A stretch of 64,000 nt of DNA from Prionace glauca (taxonomy: Eukaryota; Chordata; Chondrichthyes; Carcharhiniformes; Carcharhinidae). The DNA is taken from contig CM075760.1 in assembly GCA_037974335.1 (NCBI GenBank), forward strand, positions 21,551,291 through 21,615,290, read 5' to 3'. Numbering within the stretch: the first letter of the stretch is position 1; each line of letters starts with the position of its first letter. This document shows, in pieces, positions 20,360 to 31,554 of this stretch. The notes under the pieces were generated by a model, which saw nothing but the letters and a program-made list of their open reading frames with translations, did not search any database and was not told the DNA's origin. A program made the translations under genes and the position numbers.

Positions 20360-22135
20360 AGCTCCACAGACAATAAGAAAGGAGCAAGAGACTGGTTAGA
20401 GGGAAAATTGGTCCTCTTAGGGACAAAGGAGGGGAGCTATGTACCGAGTCTGAGGGAATGGGGGAGATCCTGAATGAATACTTTGCATCGGTATTCACGA
20501 AGGAGAGGGGGTCTGTGTTGTGTAGTGTCTTGGAGGGAGCTGTAGATCAGTGGAAGGAAATATCCATTACGAGGGAGGAAGTACTAAGGTTTTTAGGGAG
20601 CATAAAAACGGATAAAGCTCCGGGGCCTGATGGTATTTATCCCAGGCTGCTGAGGGAGGTGAAAGATGAAATTGCTGGGCCTCTGACGCAAATCTTTGTC
20701 TCTTCTTTGGACATTGGTGAGGTCCCAGAAGACTGGAGGGTAGTTAATGTGGTACCGCTGTTTAGAAAAGGTAGTAGGGATAACCCGGGTAATTATAGAC
20801 CAGTGAGTTTGACATCGGCGGTAGGAAAATTATTGGAAAAAAAATTTAGGGGTAGGATGTATGAGCATTTGGAGCGTTGCAATCTGATTAGGGATATGCA
20901 ACATGGCTTTGTTAGGGGGAGGTCTTGCCTTACGAATCTGATAGAATTCTTTGAGGAGGTGACAAAAATGGTTGGCGATGGGCGAGCCGTTGATATCATC
21001 TATATGGATTTCAGTAAGGCATTTGACAAAGTCCCTCATGGTAGGCTGGTAGAAAAGGATAGGGCACATGGGATACAAGGACAGGTAGCTAGGTGGATTG
21101 AAAACTGGCTGGGCAATAGGAGGCAGAGAGTAGTTGTCGAGGGGACCTTTTCGGGCTGGAGGCCAGTCACCAGTGGTGTGCCACAGCGCTCAGTACTGGG
21201 ACCTCTCCTCTTTGTAATATATATAAACGACTTGGAAGAGAGCGTACGTGGTGTGATCAGCAAGTTTGCGGATGACACCAAGATGGCAGGATTGGCGGAT
21301 ACCGAGGAGGAATGTCAGGTGACACAGCAGCATATAGATAAGTTGGTATATTGGGCAGATAGGTGGCAGATGGACTTTAATCCTGACAAATGCGAGGTGA
21401 TGCATTTTGGAAGGAATAATGCAGAGAGGAGCTACGTGATAAAAGGTAGACCGATTAGGAGTATAGAAATACAGAGGGACCTGGGAGTGCAGGTTCACAA
21501 GTCTCTGAAGGTGGCGACACAAGTAGAGAAGGTTGTGAGGAAAGCTTATGGAATGCTAGCCTTTATAGGAAGGGGTATAGAGTATAAAAGCTGCCGTCTA
21601 ATGCTACAGAGCGTTGGTTAGACCGCATTTGGAGTACTGCGTCCACTTCTGGTCACCTTACTACCGGAAGGACGTGGAGACTCTGGAGAGAGTGCAGAGG
21701 AGGTTTACCAGGATGTTGCGTGGCATGGAAGGACTGAGTTACGAGGAAAGGTTGGAGAAACTGGGACTCTTCTCCTTGGAAAGACGGAGATTAAGGGGGG
21801 ACATGATAGAGTTATATAAAACACTGAAGGGAATAGATAGAGTCAATAGTGGTAGGCTGTTCCCTAGATTGTGGACAATTACGAGAGGTCACGATCTAAG
21901 GGTAAGGGGGGAGAAGTATAATTTGGATATGAGAGGAAGATTCTTCACGCAGAGGGTCGTGGGGGTATTGAACGCATTGAAGAGTAGGGTGGTGGAGGCA
22001 GGCACGTTGGACTTGTTTAAGGTTTACTTAGATCGACACATGAGCGAAACAAGGGTGGAGGGTTACAGTAGAGGTATTAAATAGGGTCAGAGCCTCGGGA
22101 CGACACCGGAAATGTCAGAATTACATGTTAACGTT
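20360..22135 (+). mobile_element. CR1 lineage C, 5'-truncated, reverse transcriptase nearly open
   Basis: From 20458 the frame is open for 387 codons: NEYFASVFTKE, DKAPGPDGIYPRLL, NPGNYRPVSLTSAVGKLL, MQHGFVRGRSCLTNLIEF, YMDFSKAFDKVPHG (motif A), SGVPQRSVLGPLLF (motif B with G to R), KFADDTK (motif C). Near 21606 about 8 bases are missing in 'ctacagagcg' relative to the expected LQLYRALVRP coding. The remaining C-terminal part (21614-22084, MVRPHLEYCVHFWSPYYRKD...) therefore lies in another frame. It is a fairly young copy and a distinct lineage from A and B. Its 3' terminal repeat may be the TTCTTTG run at 22582-22606, separated by SINE-like sequence. Confidence 0.8.
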
Positions 22136-22254
22136 TTTGTCTTTTTATTCCGCAGATGGAGGTCCACCTCGATGTCAAACGAGGGGCATGCACGCGGTGG
22201 GTCGTGCGTGGGCTGCTCTTGGAGGTTCCGGGAGTAGCCTAGTACTTCGTGTCG

Positions 22255-22606
22255 GTGTGTGTGCTTAATCCTGGACCAGCAGACGGACACCACAACAGCT
22301 CAGTGACTAGCACTGCTAGCTGTGCAGATGCATGGATTAGGGCCTGTGCCTGTGGGAGTTTGCACATTCTCCCTGTGGTTGTGTGGGTTTCCTCCGGGTG
22401 CTCTGGTTTCCTCCCACACCCCAAAGATGTGCTCTTAGGCTGATTTGGTGTACCAAATTGACACTATTCTCCCCTGAATCTGGCTAAATTAGAGGTTCCA
22501 CTCACATACACACAGGGCAGTGTACGTGTCGGAGGACGCGGCGGCGCGGGCTCATTGGGCCGAAGGGCCTGTTTCCCATGCTGGGTTGTTCTTTGTTCTT
22601 TGTTCT
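22255..22606 (+). repeat. SINE core joined to a CR1-type tail
   Basis: Begins with SINE-like head remains ('cagtgactagcactgctagc'), then the typical core ('gggagtttgcacattctccc', 'gtgggtttcctccggg', 'ggtttcctcccac', 'ccaaagatgtgc'). It ends with a CR1-type 3' end 'gggccgaagggcctgtttccc' and TTCTTTG repeats. The other SINE copies end in a TCTATGATT-type tail instead. Either this is a SINE that took its tail from lineage C, or a SINE sits in the 3' UTR of the element at 20360. Confidence 0.6.
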
Positions 22607-23172
22607 TTATCAGGAGGTACTCCAATGCAAAGTGGAGGAACATCACCTGATCTCCTGATTTGGTACTTACTGCATTCCGGGCTGAACAATGAGCTCAACA
22701 ACTTCATAACATCTCTTTTCCTCCATCTTAACCCCATTTCCTGTTATTTTGTTTCATTTCATATATCGTATTTATTAATTTTTTTATTATTATACATCTT
22801 CATAATTTCCATTTTACCTTGTTTATTTAAAATCTCACTTTCTATCTTGTTTCCCCCACTCCCTCCACCCCATTCGGGCCTTCTCTTACACTTCATTTAT
22901 CCTGCCATTTACACATTCTGATCTCCTAATGGACAACTAACAACACCTTTCTCAGCCATGCTCACTACCATTGAAATTCTGCCTATTTTTGTATTTATAT
23001 GTGACACTTTTGTCACCCACCACACACATGCATCCCTCACCGTTACAGTATCAATCTCGTCCAAATGTCTTTGTCTTCAGCTCTGACAAAGGGCCATCCA
23101 GACCCTTCTGTGATCACTGTAGGGATTCACTGATTCATTCTATATGCTGAAACACCAGCGAGCTCACATAGG
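22607..23172. repeat. Degraded dispersed repeats, no gene
   Basis: 'gtactccaatgcaaagtggaggaacatcacctgatctcc' and 'gggctgaacaatgagctcaacaacttc' resemble the tail of another shark retroelement. Around 23085-23130, 'gacaaagggccatccagaccc' matches a repeat also found at 35330-35390. The middle (22740-22920) is AT-rich, with a pyrimidine-rich end. Confidence 0.4.
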
Positions 23173-23174
23173 AA

Positions 23175-23372
23175 AATAGAACATTACAGGCCCTTTGGTC
23201 CTCAATGTTGTGTCGAGCAATGTCCAAACCCAAGGTCATGCTATCCCACTCCCTATCATTCTGGAGTGCTCCATGTGCCTATCAAATAACCGCTTGAAAG
23301 TTTTTAGAGTGTCCGACTCCACTATCACAGCAGACAGTGTATTCCACACCCCAGCTACTCTGAGTGAAGAAT
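23175..23372 (-). mobile_element. CR1-type 3' fragment
   Basis: Starts 'aaatagaacattacaggccctttggtcc' and includes 'ctatcccactccctatcatt.tggagtgctccatgtgcc', a block shared with the fragment at 34310-34610. It ends abruptly where the lineage B element begins. Confidence 0.6.
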
Positions 23373-25412
23373 CTGAAGGAGGTGAAGGAAAGTGTTAAAT
23401 TAAAAGCGGAGGAGTTTAGAGTAGCTAAGAGCAGTGGGCGAGAAGAGGATTGGGAAAGGTTTAAATGACAACAAAGATTGACAAAGAAATTGATAAAGGA
23501 GGGTAGGAGAAGCTATGAGGCTGGGCTAGCACTTAATATAAAAAAGGATAGGAAGAGTTTTTATAAATATATAAAAAGGAAGAGGCTGGCTAGGGTGAAC
23601 GTTGGTCCTTTAGAGGATGAGAAAGGGGAGCTAGTGGTAGGGGATGGGGATATGGCTCAGGTCTTCAATAACTTCTTTGTTTCTGTCTTCACGGAGGAGG
23701 TTGTGAATAATTTGCCGGGTGTTAGCGATGGAAAGGTGGTAGGAATGGAGGGTCGTAATGACATTACTGTTACTAGAGAGGTGGTGCTCGACAGACTGGA
23801 GGGGCTGATTGTGGACAAGTCCCCAGGACCGCATGGAATGCATCCGAGGGTTCTGAAAGAAATGGCGGAGAAATAGTGGATGCCTTGGTGGTTATTTACC
23901 AGACGTCGCTGGATTCCGGGGAAGTGCCGGAAGATTGGAAAACGGCTAATGTTACGCCGTTGTTTAAGAAGGGTGCCAGGCAAAAGGCGGGGAATTATAG
24001 GCCGGTTAGTTTAACGTCTGTGGTAGGTAAAATGTTAGAAACCGTCATTAAGGAGGAAATAGCGAGGCATCTTGAGGGGAATTGCTTGATAGGGCGGACG
24101 CAACACGGTTTCATTAAAGGGAAGTCGTGTCTGACAAATTTACTGGAGTTCTATGAGGATGTGTCTAGGGCAGTGGATGGAGGAGAGCCGGTGGATGTGG
24201 TCTTTCTGGATTTTCAGAAGGCGTTTGACAAGGTACCTCACAAGAGGTTATTGCAGAAGGTCAGGGGACATGGAGTTAGGGGTAGGGTGTTAGCGTGGAT
24301 AGAGGATTGGTTGTCAAATAGAGGCAGAGAGTGGGGGTCAATGGATGCTATTCGGATTGGTGGATGGTGACTAGTGGGGTGTCCCAGGGGACGGTGCTGG
24401 GGCCTCAGCTAATTACCATTTATATAGATGATCTGGAGGAGGGAACCGAGTGCAGGGTGTCGAAATTTGCTGATGACACCAAGATTGGGGGAAAGGCAAA
24501 TTGTGAGGAGGGTGTGGAGAGTCTGCAGAAGGATCTCGATAGGCTGGGCGAATGGGCCAGGAAATGACAAATGGAATTTAATGTTGGCAAGTGTGAGGTG
24601 GTCCATTTTGGTAGGAGGAATGGTAGGAAGGACTATTACTTACGGGGCGAAAAACTGCAGCAGGCGACGGTGCAGAGGGACCTCGGGGTCCTTGTGCATG
24701 AGTCGCAAAAACCCAGCTTGCAGGTGCAGCAGGTGGTCAGGAAGGCAAATTGGATGCTGGCCTTCATAGCGAGGGAGATTGAATATAAAAGTAGGGAGGT
24801 CTTGCTGCAGCTGTATAGGGCATTGGTGAGGCCGCAGCTGGAGTACTGTGTGCAGTTTTGGGCGCCGCACCTGCGCAAGGATATTTTGGCCCTGGAGGGA
24901 GTGCAGAGGAGGATTACTAGGCTGATACCGGAGTTGAGGGGATTGAGCTATGAGGAGAGGCTGAATAAAGTAGGCTTGTACTCGTTAGAGTTCAGAAGAA
25001 TGAGGGGAGATCTCATTGAGACGTATAAGATGATGAATGGGATGGATAGGATAGAGGTAGAGAGACTCTTCCCGCTCAAAAAAGACAGTAGGACTAGGGG
25101 GCACAGCCTCAAGATAAAGGGGAGGCGGTTTAGAACAGAGCTGAGGAGGAACTTCTTCACTCAAAGGGTGGTGAATCTCTGGAATTCTCTGCCCGTTGAA
25201 GTGATGGAGGCTGCCTCGCTAAATATTTTTAAGAAACGGGTTGATGGGTTTTTGATAAGAGAAGGGATTAAGGGTTATGGGGAGAGGGCGGGAAGATGGA
25301 GCTGAGCCAAGACAGATCAGCCATGATCTTATTGAATGGCGGGGCAGGCTCGAAGGGCTAGATGGCCTACTCCTGCTCCTATTTCTTATGTTCTTATGTT
25401 CTTATGTTCTAC
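23372..25412 (+). mobile_element. CR1 lineage B, 5'-truncated with intact 3' end
   Basis: Starts in the endonuclease-RT linker ('gaaggaaagtgttaaattaaaag') and runs through KSPGPHGMHPRVL, KAGNYRPVSLTSVVGKMLE, TQHGFIKGKSCLTNLLEF, FLDFQKAFDKVPHKRLLQK (motif A), [10 protein letters not shown] (motif C), VQFWAPHLRKD and NFFTQRVVNLWNSLP. It reaches a 3' UTR ending in TTCTTATG repeats at 25412. There are at least two frameshifts (near 23865 and 24335) and one in-frame stop (near 24565), but most of ORF2 can be read. It is the longest lineage B copy here. Confidence 0.85.
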
Positions 25413-25794
25413 CTCGGACATTACACCTATATCTTCCACCATGAACCTTTATGTTATGCCACCTCACACTGGGGCAAAACTATTCTGTGTGGTGAACAAT
25501 GAATTGATCCATATTAACAGACGATGAATCAAACAGGAACCGTGGAGGTAAGCGGGTCGAACCTTCATCACTGGTCCACCACTGAGTTGGAGACATGGGA
25601 AACCCATGGATTCTCAAGATTTCAATACCGATTTTTTTTTTACGTTGGTTCTGTTTCCCTTATACATTTCTTTATTCACACATTAGTTTAGGTGTACATA
25701 AACAAGAACATATTTGAAGGATGACCTTGTGTGGCATTGAGAAATGCAGGAATTGTTGGAGTTAAATGAAACTTTCGTTTTCTATCTCATATTT

Positions 25795-28626
25795 TCAAAT
25801 CCTAAACACATTAACAAATAATCTCAGCAGATAATTCACTCCATTCTTTAACTCAGTCCTGAAATTGCTCTGAGTCCCTGCATAAATAAACGGGTTGACG
25901 CAAGAACTCAGAAACTGAAGCACATATCCGCTTTCCTCCAAGATAAATGACCATTCACTGGGATCAGGAACTGAGAAATAAGGGACCTTTGCAATTCGGA
26001 CATAGAGAATTGTCACAAAAACTAACGCATATGAGAGAATGAAACTGCACGAGATGGCAAAGAGTAAAATAATGGACTTTCTCCGTTTCTCCATCTCTGG
26101 GTCTCTCTGTTTTTCTCCATTACTCTGTGCCCGGAGCCTGGTGCGGGTCCGATTGGCTGCGAGAATGTGTCTGATAGTCAGAGCATTGAACAGTAAAATC
26201 AGAATGAATGGGATACAGGGCATTGAAACTGTTCGAAACAAATCATAGGCGTTCCATGCGAGGGATGTGTAAAATATTTGCTTTATAACACAGAACCATG
26301 GTATGTTGTTAATTATATATACCGGTTCAAAAATAAAATACAGGAAGGATGTTTTCAGAGAGCTCAGTGTGCAGACGGTCACTATGACCCACGCCGCTGT
26401 TTTCTCCCTACAGTATTTGATTTTCAGCTTCTGGCAGCAAATGGCCACGAATCGATCAAAGGTGAAAGCAACCGTTAACCAGGCAGAACTATCAATGCTT
26501 GCATAGGTTATCACAACATGAAGACTGCAGATTGGGGTGACTGACAGAAGACTGCCAGGGAAATAAATCCCAGCAATCCGGTTTAATATCACGCTGGTAA
26601 TAATGACCAAGAGATCTGTCACCGCCATGGACACCACATAGTAAATTATACATCTGGAGAGACCACAGTTTCTTCGGCATAGGATTACAGCGACTGCCAA
26701 GTTAGCTGTAAAATAGAGAAGGCAGGAGAATATATGCACGGCAACACGAGAGACAAGATGTTACTTTCTCAACTCACATCAAAATGATACAAGATTGTAC
26801 ATGAAACTGAAAATCTTATGACTTGATTCTACATTGCAAACTATCCCTTGTTCAGGTTTCTATTCACATGATCACAAGAATTATAAATAAGATGGGTCTT
26901 TGACATGGAATTCCATCATGATGCAATACAATATAATGAAAGATAAGAAGATATTGAAAACTCATAAATGCACCTTCAGGAATAGTCAGCAATTTCCAAC
27001 AGAACATATTGAATATGGAATTATAAAAAAGCATTCATTTCAATATTCAACTGGAAAGTTTCCATCTCGCTCAGTTTCGATAGTTGTCCCACCTGGCGAA
27101 TTATTCTTAAAATATTCACTGTTGGAAATGCTTGCATTAAAGCAAACTCTAAATCTTCAATCAACGACGGGGGAACTAATTGGCTTTTCTCTGAATTTAC
27201 AGAGGAAATACTGAAAGGGGTTCCAAACCCGAAAATGAAGTGTAATTGCTGATGTATAATGAATCTCTGTAACTGACAGATGCAAAGGACACACTTGGAA
27301 AGAGTATTGCTCTAATTGCAGGGGTTAAAACATACAAATCTGAGTGAAGTGTATATTTGAAGATTAAGAACTCGCAAGCAGTACTGGGTCCTTTGAACCT
27401 CTCTTCTGAAATTTCTGAAACAGGCATGAAAGCATTTCCAGAATCACTTATATTCCATCCAAAATATACCAGCAGTTACCCTGCCTCCGTCAACATGGTC
27501 AAAGTAATCAGAAAAGAATCGAGAGAAATGATGACTTGTGCAATGAATGTCGAGAGTCGAGACTGGAGACCAAACAGTACGCTTTGCTTGTTATTGGTGT
27601 GTACCAATCATTCACCAAAGCGCCGCTATTGCAATCCTCCTATATTGTCAAAAACCCGTTGATACCGAAGGTGTGTCAATAAAATCTTTCATGATATTCA
27701 GACAGCAATTGTTCATACGAATCAATCAATTTCTCTCAATATCTACAACATGAAAGAAATCTAGAATTTCTAGATAACAATACAGGAACAGGGAGAAGAC
27801 AATAACATATTTGCATGTACAGGGAGGTGACAATGCGATAATTCTGGAACATCAATGATACTAACAATAAAAAGTTACACGTTTGCAATGGAATGGCAGT
27901 AACTTCCAATAGCAGCGCCAGTAATTCTGCAGAAATAGAGTGATGCTGTGGTTTCCGAGTGAAAATGCGCAACACTTAGTGTGTCAATGTCGTAATTGAA
28001 CTACATGTACAACATAATAACTTTCAAGGATCCATCTACAATTGCATTGCTAAGAAAATATAACTGCATTTCTAAATTGATTTTGCAGTGATACATGGCA
28101 AGTTTGATGGGAGGGGGGTGGGGGATCCAAAGTACGGCACAGGTGATAGACAGGCAGAACACAGTTAATGAGAGACATTATCATGTCAATGCCTTTTTCT
28201 GTTACTTGAGTGAAACGGCACTGCCTAAAACGACAACGTTCACAATTCATTCAGAAAATTGTGCCAGCAGATTCAAGATATTATATCTTTCAAATGAAGA
28301 GTAAAGCTCTTAAAATTTATAAAATTATCCCGTGAAAGAGAACAAAATGTATCAGTTGACCCGAAGAATCTATATATTTCAGGGGAAAATTAATCACTCT
28401 AAATGATAGAAGTGAATGCCATGTGTTGGAGATGTGCTAATGATAAAACTGAAAAAAACGTTACAAGCTGAACAAAGACAGTACATGATAATAACAAAAC
28501 TGTACCTGGAACTCCAATAGCTGCAATGACGGGATAGTAAATGGCAAACACCAGCCCTTTTGGAGGTACGTGCATTTTTATCGGAGGCTTTGTGCATGCA
28601 TGGTATGACAATAAATGTTGTAACAT
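25795..28626 (-). CDS. GPR139-like rhodopsin-family receptor, two exons
   Basis: The coding sequence joins exon 1 (28626-28506) and exon 2 (26705-25795), giving 343 residues; the intron is 1800 bp with GT (28505) and AG (26706) in phase 1. Exon 1 gives the N-terminus and half of TM1 (IYYPVIAAIGVP); exon 2 continues ANLAVAVILCRR. Other landmarks are AVTDLLVII (TM2), a TM3 end with FDRF in place of DRY, and KRRKSIILLFA before TM6. TM7 carries NPFIY (the NPxxY motif). A TM3 Cys (CSLHVV) and a loop-2 Cys (PWFCVI) can form the conserved disulfide. It would act at the plasma membrane by G-protein coupling; the ligand is unknown. The start ATG at 28624-28626 keeps phase with the donor; an in-frame ATG (MHVPPKG) is an alternative. 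It looks intact. A CR1 tail lies 237 bp upstream. The name follows similarity to the shark GPR139-like expansion. Confidence 0.8.
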
Positions 28627-28862
28627 TTATACATAATGTCAGGCTCCAGGGAAATGATTCTTTTTATATTATTCACATTTAGTGTGAAAAACAATTTCGT
28701 GCAGATGCTACCCAGCTGCTGTTTATGTTTTGATCGAGTATAATTTTTTGTTCAATGAATTCTCAAACCTCCTTGAGTGAAATACCCAGAGACTAAGGCA
28801 TAATCCAGTTTCCCTGGATATTCGTGTCAGTACAGAACATAGCTGCTAGCTTCTGACTGAAC

Positions 28863-29213
28863 GTAGAACATAGAACATAGAACATTGCAGCGCATAACAG
28901 GCCCTTCGGCCCACGATGTTGCGCCGATCAATTAAAAAGCAATGACCGTCTAACTTAAACCAATCCCTTTCCATCCATAAACCTATCCACGGATCTCTTA
29001 AACGCCCCCAAACTAGGCGCATTTACAACTGCAGCAGGCAGGGCATTTCAATCCCTCACCATCCTCTGGGTAAATAACCTACCTCTGACATCTGTCCTAT
29101 AACTACCACCCCTTAATTTAAAGCTATGCCCCCTTGTGCTAGCTTTCTCCATCCGAGGAAAATGGCTATCACTGTCCACCCTATCTATACCTCTAATCAT
29201 CTTATATGACTGC
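28863..29213 (-). mobile_element. CR1 lineage A 3' fragment
   Basis: The minus strand encodes MIRGIDRVDSDSHFPRMEK, ASTRGHSFKLRGGSYRTD and VRGRLFTQRMVRD, then a 3' UTR with 'gggccgaagggcctgttatgcg' and ATGTTCT repeats. It matches the C-terminus of the element at 6200-11041 closely, and its unshifted reading shows where that element is frameshifted. It sits just upstream of the receptor's first exon and could influence its promoter region; that is speculation. Confidence 0.85.
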
Positions 29214-29870
29214 ATTAAGAAATGCAAATAGTCCATGGAAAACAGAAAATAAATGTTCAAAATCCCGACGAAATGATAGGACGCAATTTAGTTGCAAAGA
29301 TCTCTTATTGAGTCAACCCACTTCTAGCCATCTATTCGTGACCATGGTAAGGGCACTTAACTATGGCTACCTTAGGAGTCGCCTTTCTTTACGATTATGT
29401 TAATTTTTGCCAGGGCATTTCAATTACATCAATTTGGCCAAGTTTAATTTCCAGTCCATCCCAGTTACTTTCAGGCCGAACATCCCCGGCTCTGCACAGC
29501 TACATTGGATGTTGGGGTACTCTGCTCAGCATCTGTAATGTAGAATAAATGGTTCCAGTCCAACCTGGTTACAATCGGCGTGTACATGCCCAAACTGGCT
29601 TGCGTCTGTTCAATGTCGACCAGATTCATCCCAGCAAATTCTCAGGTGCCCGAGAAACCTAATTCACAAGACTCAACTGAGTGTTGTCAGGTCAAATTCA
29701 GTACGGTTATATTCACTACGGACATTATAAATCACTTAATTCTGGCAAACGCATCTATATTTTCAGTTGTCGATGTCTATTAGAAAACGATTTTTTTTTT
29801 CGCCTGAGGAACGTCCAGCTCAACGAAGGTACTGCCATAATGGACTGGACAACTTCATTGAACTAATTGA
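29214..29870. other. Intergenic stretch, no gene seen
   Basis: Only short open frames without recognisable motifs. There is no tRNA, SINE or LINE that I can support between the CR1 tail and the repeat at 29880. Confidence 0.35.
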
Positions 29871-29879
29871 ACCAACATT

Positions 29880-30015
29880 TCCGAGTCTGAGCTAAGCTCC
29901 GAGGAAGGGTCTTTAGCTCTATCCTCTTTCCATAGATGTTATCAGACCTGCTGAGATTTTCCAGCATTTTCAGTTACTGTATCACATTCCAACATCCACA
30001 GTATTTTATATTTAT
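29880..30015 (+). repeat. Dispersed repeat with 'gagattttccagcattttc' core
   Basis: 'gaggaagggtctttagctctatcctctttccatagatgttatcagacctgctgagattttccagcattttc' and then 'caacatccacagtatttta' match a repeat that is common in shark DNA. Related pieces in this window are at 32545-32575, 34880-34970 and 35265-35395. No coding content. Confidence 0.55.
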
Positions 30016-30593
30016 CTTCGTTGAACTAATGGTTGGTCTGATATAAAACATAAAAGGCTTCAAATTTACAGCGTGTCTTGTCAGTGTAGTTTCCTCTGAT
30101 GCTACGGGACTGGTGGAGGACTCCATTGATATTCTGCTTTGTTTGAAGTACAATCAAAAAACCGCTGTTTGTTTTAAGAAACATGCAAACTGTATAATGG
30201 AGAAGCGAAAAAAATTGAAGACAAAATATTAGTTTAGAGGAGACAAGAAGGGAAAAAATAATCCAGGGCTTTGATGCAGAAAGTGAGAATCTATTTATTG
30301 GTCTTGCGAAAGAGTTTAAGAATCCAATGTTTATCGTCACTCACATGGATTACAGAACATATGAATAAATCTGCGCACATCATTGTTGAGGGCACATTTC
30401 AAACTCTTGGTTCGGTTTCCTGAATGTTCTTTCGTTTCTTTCGGTTAAGATCAAAGAGAGACTGGGGGAGAAAAAGGGAAAGTGATGCTGATGTTGAAAA
30501 GTAGCATGAGGCAAATGGTAAAGAGATTGAAGTCGGTGGGCAGTCCAGAATTGCAAAGAAAGAGTGGTGATAGAATGGAGAGAAAACGGATTT

Positions 30594-30664
30594 TGTATTG
30601 GCCGGGAATCGAACCCGGGTCTCCCGCGTGGCAGGCGAGAATTCTACCACTGAATCGCCAATGC
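30594..30664 (-). tRNA. tRNA-Gly (GCC), start of the tRNA cluster
   Basis: A 71-nt gene. The D arm, the anticodon arm CTCGCCTGCCACGCGGG (GCC) and the T arm CCGGGTTCGATTCCCGG are intact. The acceptor stem has one mismatch: GCATTGG faces CCAATAC, so position 2-71 is C-A where the close copy at 44526-44596 has C-G. A TTTT run follows on the transcribed side. Probably still transcribed, as the boxes are perfect; charging may be weakened by the mismatch. Confidence 0.9.
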
Positions 30665-30951
30665 TACTCTAGCTAATCGCATTCAATGGGTTGAACTTCG
30701 AGAAAGCTGCTCCGACATCTGCAGTGATGACCTCAGAAATAGTTTTATCCAAGGCTTCCAAGGTGGAGAGAACTCATGGTTTCTGCAGTGCAATGATTAT
30801 CACATTCACCTAACGAAAAATTCCCTGTTGGGAAGTGGGCAGAAATATATTTTTTTCATCAATCATCAATCCACCTCCGTTCTGCTGATCCGCAAATTAT
30901 GACCGGGTTAAGGGATTAGACCACTGCACAATCTTCTCACCAAAACGCAAG

Positions 30952-31046
30952 TGCTCCAGGTGAGGGTCGAACTCACAACCTCGGCATAGCCCGCTGGCTG
31001 TACTGCTGTATAAGTACCGCGCGCTAACCGATTGCGCCACTGGAGC
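30952..31046 (-). tRNA. tRNA-Ile (TAT) with an intron
   Basis: A 95-nt gene. The acceptor stem GCTCCAG pairs with CTGGAGC, discriminator A. The D arm is TGGCGCAATCGGTTAGCGCG and the anticodon loop contains TAT. An insertion of about 20 nt, starting one base after the anticodon, separates the halves, as in other vertebrate tRNA-Ile-TAT genes, which are nearly always intron-containing. The T arm GAGTTCGACCCTC differs slightly from the usual sequence but keeps its pairing register. The intron would be removed by the tRNA splicing endonuclease. The gene decodes AUA. Confidence 0.93.
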
Positions 31047-31554
31047 ACTGCACTGCACTGACTTTTGTCACATTATTAAAGGCTCCCACAGCGTTACCTC
31101 CGTTAATAACCGTTATTCGAGGCCACATTTCAGACCGGGAAACAAACCCATCAATGATTCTCTTTTCCCCGGCTCCACAGTGAGTGAGACAGGGAGAAGC
31201 AGCAGGATTATATCCCGCAGTCTCCAATCGCCAGCAGAAAGCGGCGACTGCAGCTTCAGTCAGCGGGTTACTGCCCATCCCCGGGACACAAGGTCCAACC
31301 CCGTTCAAACCTCCCCATACACCCAACACAAGCTCAGCAAAACGCAAACAGATTATATTCCGCTCACTGAACCTTCCAGTAACATTTACCCAAGATTCAC
31401 AAACACAATTCACACCAACTTTCCAAAACTTTTCAGTGATAAATTCCTCCATTTGGTTGAAAAGCTGAGTGTTGGGAATCTGGAAATGAGCACCATGGGA
31501 TTTGTGTTATCCAGTTTCCTACTGTTCTCCCTCAGGTTTGTAATTCCATTTGTG

